A stretch of DNA of 29,955 nt from NCBI GenBank assembly GCA_025935655.1, contig JAICUV010000009.1, forward strand, positions 1-29,955, in the 5' to 3' direction. The notes under the pieces were generated by a model that saw only the letters and a list, made by a program, of their open reading frames with translations, did not search any database and was not told the DNA's origin. The position numbers and the translations under genes were made by a program. The stretch is from Chloroflexota bacterium (GTDB taxonomy: Bacteria; Chloroflexota; Limnocylindria; Limnocylindrales; CSP1-4). Position 1 is the stretch's first letter, and each line of letters opens with the position of its first letter. Positions 26,938 to 29,955 of this stretch are shown one piece after another.

Positions 26938-28940
26938 GCGACCTCGCCGAGGGCGCCGACCACCCGACCATCAAGCACGGCCGGAAGCCCGGGGACACCC
27001 GCGCCCTCGTCACCCGCCCGGACGGCCGCTACTTCCGCTATGGCCCCGACGGCACGATCGTCGCGCGGGCCGCCGCCATCGAGCCCGAGCGCCGTGTCGC
27101 CCGTCTGGGGTTCGGCGCCCGGCGGGTGATGTTCGGCCGCGTGCTCTCCTCGCACGAGGAGCTGGAGCAGCGGCTGCCGAAGTGGAAGGCGCTCGCGGTC
27201 TTCTCCAGCGACGTCATGAGCTCGGTCGCGTATGCCACCGAGGCCAGCATGTTCACGCTGCTCGCCGTGGGGACGGTGGCCTTCGCGTACCTGATGCCGA
27301 TCTCGCTGCTGATCGTCGGCCTGCTGTTCCTCGTCACGTTCTCCTATCGCCAGACGATCCGCGCGTACCCGCAGGGGGGCGGCAGCTACATCGTTGCGCA
27401 CGCCAACCTGGGCACGATCCCCGGGCTCGTGGCGGCCGCCGCGCTGCTCATCGACTACGTGCTCACGGTCGCGGTCAGCGTGTCGTCGGGCGTGTTCAAC
27501 CTCGCGTCCGCCTTCCCCGTCCTCCACGACCTCACCGTGCCGCTCATCGTGCTGGCGATCCTGCTCGTGATGGGGGTCAACCTCCGGGGCATCAGCGAGA
27601 GCGGGACCGTGTTCGCGCTCCCGACGTACATCTTCATCGGCAGCGTCCTGCTGCTCGTCGGCATGGGGCTGGTCCGGACCGCCCTCGGGCAGCCGCCGCA
27701 GGTGACGGGGGTCGAGGCGGTGAAGGTCCCCGTCGAGACGCTCAGCCTGCTGCTGCTGATGCGCGCCTTCGCGGACGGCTGTTCGGCGATGACCGGGACC
27801 GAGGCGATCTCCAACGGGACGCCCGCGTTCAAGCCGCCCGAGTGGAAGAACGCCCAGACGACGATGGTCGCGATGGCCGTCGTCCTGGGCGTGGTGTTCC
27901 TCGGCATGTCGTACCTCGCCACCGTGAGCGGCGCCGTGCCCAGCACGCAGGAGTCCGTGCTGTCACAGATCGGCGGGGCGGTGTTCGGCTCGTCGCCGAT
28001 GTACTACGTGCTGATCTTCTCCACGATGGGGATCCTCGTGCTCGCGGCCCAGACGAGCTTCGCGGACTTCCCGCGCCTGGCCTCGATCCTCGCGAAGGAC
28101 GGGTTCATGCCGCGCCGGTTCGCCTATCGCGGCGAGCGGCTGGCGTTCAACGCCGGGATCGTCGTGCTCGCGGCGCTCGCGATCCTCGTGGCCGTCTCGT
28201 TCGGCGGGCGGGTGGAGGCGCTCATCCCCCTGTACGCGATCGGCGTGTTCACCGCGTTCACCCTCTCGCAGACCGGGATGGTCCGCCACTGGCTGCGGGA
28301 CCGCGTGCCCGGCTGGCGGAAGAGCGCGATCATCAACGGCTTCGGCGCCACGGCGACGTTCATCGTCGCGATCGTGCTCGCGATCGCGAAGTTCGCCTAC
28401 GGCGCCTGGATCGTCATCGTCATCGTGCCCGTCCTCGTCGGGCTCCTGCTCCTCGTGCGCCGCGCCTACGCCGGCGCGGACCAGGAGCTGTTCGTCCGGA
28501 GCGACGTCGCGATCAACGCCCCGCATCGGCGCCAGCGAGTGGTGGTCCCCATGCCCGACATGCGGCGCGACGCGATCCAGGCGATCAAGTTCGGGCTGAC
28601 GATGTCGGGCGACGTCGTGGCCGTCCACGTGACCGACGACCTGGAGCAGGCGGAGCGGCTGCGGGAGCGGTTCCGCCGCCAGGTCCACGGCGTGGAGCTG
28701 CTGGTGCTGGAGTCGCCGTACCGCGAGCTGGTCCAGCCGCTCGTCCGGTACCTGGACATGCTCGCCGCGCGGGACCCGGACGTGGTCACGATCGTGCTCG
28801 TGCCGGAGCGGATCGTCGCGCACTGGTGGGAGCGGATCCTCTACAACCAGAACGCCCACCGGATCCGGGACGCGCTCGCCGGGCGGCCGGGGATCCTCGT
28901 CGCGGACGTCCCGTTCCGCCGGCCCGGCACGCCCCACTGA
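26934..28940 (+). CDS. APC-superfamily potassium transporter, KimA-like
   Basis: A 668-residue membrane protein. After a ~85-residue cytoplasmic N-terminus, about 12 helices begin with KWKALAVFSSDVMSSVAYAT (~residues 83-102), the signature of KimA/YdaO-type APC transporters. FSYRQTIRAYPQGGGSYIVA (~residues 138-157) and MTGTEAISNGTPAFKPPEWK (~residues 286-305) are further family segments. The C-terminal ~150 residues (~520-668) form a cytoplasmic USP-like domain, which in Bacillus KimA binds c-di-AMP. It probably imports K+ with H+. Coupling to KdpDE-like genes supports this. A general amino-acid permease is less likely. No c-di-AMP (ydaO) riboswitch is visible upstream. Confidence 0.88.
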   Translation: MSDLAEGADHPTIKHGRKPGDTRALVTRPDGRYFRYGPDGTIVARAAAIEPERRVARLGFGARRVMFGRVLSSHEELEQRLPKWKALAVFSSDVMSSVAYATEASMFTLLAVGTVAFAYLMPISLLIVGLLFLVTFSYRQTIRAYPQGGGSYIVAHANLGTIPGLVAAAALLIDYVLTVAVSVSSGVFNLASAFPVLHDLTVPLIVLAILLVMGVNLRGISESGTVFALPTYIFIGSVLLLVGMGLVRTALGQPPQVTGVEAVKVPVETLSLLLLMRAFADGCSAMTGTEAISNGTPAFKPPEWKNAQTTMVAMAVVLGVVFLGMSYLATVSGAVPSTQESVLSQIGGAVFGSSPMYYVLIFSTMGILVLAAQTSFADFPRLASILAKDGFMPRRFAYRGERLAFNAGIVVLAALAILVAVSFGGRVEALIPLYAIGVFTAFTLSQTGMVRHWLRDRVPGWRKSAIINGFGATATFIVAIVLAIAKFAYGAWIVIVIVPVLVGLLLLVRRAYAGADQELFVRSDVAINAPHRRQRVVVPMPDMRRDAIQAIKFGLTMSGDVVAVHVTDDLEQAERLRERFRRQVHGVELLVLESPYRELVQPLVRYLDMLAARDPDVVTIVLVPERIVAHWWERILYNQNAHRIRDALAGRPGILVADVPFRRPGTPH

Positions 28941-29036
28941 GCGCTCGCTCCGCATTCGGGCCGGACCGCACTCGTCGCGGGTCCGCGGCTGGGGCACGCT
29001 GGCCGGGACGGTTCGAGCGACGGCGAGGCGGGTGCG

Positions 29037-29882
29037 ATGCGGACGATGGTGGCTGCCCAGGGCGTGGAGGCGACGGCGCGCTGGATCGCGGCGGCGCGCG
29101 CGCAGGAGCGTGCCCGCCCCGACGCGCTCGTGGACGACCCGTGGGCGGAGGCGCTCGCGGGCGAAACCGGCATGACCTGGGTGCGAGCGGTCACGGCGCG
29201 GGCGCCCGACGCCACGCTCCCGATCGTGGTGCGTGCACGCTTCTTCGACGACTGGCTGCTCGCCCAGGTCGCCCGGGGCCTGCCGATGCAGGTGGTGATC
29301 CTCGGCGCCGGGCTGGACACACGGGCTTGGCGGCTGGCGTGGCCCGCGGGCACGACGCTCTACGAGGTGGACCGCGCGGCCGTGCTCGAGGACAAGGCGA
29401 CGACCATGCGCGAGGCCGGCGTGCTGCCGACCTGCACGCGGATCGACGTCCCGGCCGACCTGCTCGGCCGCTGGCCCGCGGCGCTGCTCCGCGCCGGCCT
29501 GGACCCCGACGTCGTGACCACCTTCGTGGCGGAGGGCATCCTGTTCTACCTTCCCGACACCGGGCTGCGGCGCGTCCTCGGCGCCGTCACGTCCCTGGCC
29601 GCCGCCGGGAGCCGGCTCGGGTTCGACATCCCCAGCCGCCTGGTCCTGACGTCGCCGTACACGAAGCCGTGGATCGACATGCAGGCCGCGGCGGGTGCGC
29701 CGTGGCGAGGCACGATGGACGACCCGGTCGCCGAGCTCACGCCGATGGGCTGGGACGTGGAGGTGACCCAACCCGGCGATGGCGACAACGCCCACGGGCG
29801 CTGGTCGCTCCCGGTCGTCCCCGCGGCCTCGCATGACCTGCCGCACAGCTGGTACGTGACCGCGGTCCGCACGGCCGGGTAG
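29037..29882 (+). CDS. SAM-dependent methyltransferase, leucine-carboxyl-methyltransferase (LCM) family
   Basis: A 281-residue class I methyltransferase. VVILGAGLDTRAWRLAW (~residues 84-100) is the SAM-binding motif with the GLDTR sequence typical of LCM-type enzymes. YEVDRAAVLEDK (~107-118) binds the ribose hydroxyls, and FVAEGILFYLP (~163-173) is motif IV. Natural substrates in bacteria are mostly unknown; relatives O-methylate small acids or natural products. The ATG at 29037 has only a weak ribosome-binding site; an alternative ATG is 9 nt later. No partner genes are visible before the window ends. Confidence 0.88.
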   Translation: MRTMVAAQGVEATARWIAAARAQERARPDALVDDPWAEALAGETGMTWVRAVTARAPDATLPIVVRARFFDDWLLAQVARGLPMQVVILGAGLDTRAWRLAWPAGTTLYEVDRAAVLEDKATTMREAGVLPTCTRIDVPADLLGRWPAALLRAGLDPDVVTTFVAEGILFYLPDTGLRRVLGAVTSLAAAGSRLGFDIPSRLVLTSPYTKPWIDMQAAAGAPWRGTMDDPVAELTPMGWDVEVTQPGDGDNAHGRWSLPVVPAASHDLPHSWYVTAVRTAG

Positions 29883-29904
29883 GCGACGCATCAACGGCCG
29901 AATC

Positions 29905-29923
29905 CGCGGTCTGTGCGACCGCG
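29905..29923. terminator. Possible terminator after the methyltransferase gene
   Basis: CGCGGTC (29905-29911) and GACCGCG (29917-29923) form a 7-bp stem with a 5-nt loop 22 nt after the stop codon. No T tract follows, so efficiency is doubtful. Confidence 0.35.
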
Positions 29924-29955
29924 CCCTCGGTCGCGAGCGGCGAGGATGGGCGATC

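Overview
The window is very GC-rich (roughly 70% or more), densely coding and free of recognisable mobile elements. The gene set includes a split cytochrome b (b6/subunit IV type) with a Tat-type Rieske protein, DUF2203 and DUF309 proteins, an F420-reductase-like oxidoreductase, a KdpDE-like pair with a KimA-like transporter, and an FMN-riboswitch-controlled ABC importer with an NMT1-type binding protein. That combination best suggests a free-living or soil/freshwater member of the Chloroflexota (for example the Limnocylindria lineage). This is inference from gene content; an actinobacterial origin is not formally excluded.

Layout. 1-125: 3' tail of an unidentified gene. 410-1657 (+): class V aminotransferase. 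1654-3773 (-): a tightly overlapping cluster of ribA (GTP cyclohydrolase II), an SDR oxidoreductase and a RibD_C-type reductase, preceded by an XRE-cupin regulator (3864-4511, -). The regulator is divergent from an F420-reductase-like gene (4582-5238, +). 5339-6148 (+): DODA/LigB-type dioxygenase. 6247-7719 (+): an unusual alpha-toroid/GGDEF fusion. 7732-7806 (-): tRNA-Lys(TTT). 7890-11090 (-): ABC transporter (ATPase, permease, lipoprotein) behind an FMN riboswitch, hence a probable riboflavin (RibXY-type) importer. Upstream of its promoter lie four regularly spaced 19-bp dyads (11132-11271). 11391-14584 (-): FGGY carbohydrate kinase overlapping a 590-aa cysteine-desulfurase-like enzyme. 14608-16047 (-): secreted GH25 muramidase. 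16170-18346 (-): D-2-hydroxyacid dehydrogenase and class I aminotransferase. 18415-19749 (+): DUF2203, DUF309 and rhodanese proteins. 19824-24233 (-): a cytochrome bc operon. 24334-28940 (+): KdpD-like kinase, KdpE-like regulator, a 72-aa protein and a KimA-like K+ transporter. 29037-29882 (+): LCM-type methyltransferase.

Themes. Flavin supply appears twice: de novo genes (ribA, RibD_C reductase) without a visible riboswitch, and a salvage importer with one. The bc operon is the most unusual block. Its cytochrome b lacks helix A. A ~91-bp duplicated start of the subunit IV gene leaves a 32-codon mini-ORF. The cytochrome c is fused to a cupredoxin, and the last gene is a membrane-anchored six-bladed kelch propeller. 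The potassium block reads as a complete sense-and-respond module, with a tandem 11-bp-phased repeat in front of the transporter operon. Several genes have a TANNNT hexamer ending 6-9 nt before the start codon and no Shine-Dalgarno, which indicates frequent leaderless transcription; I used this to choose some starts.
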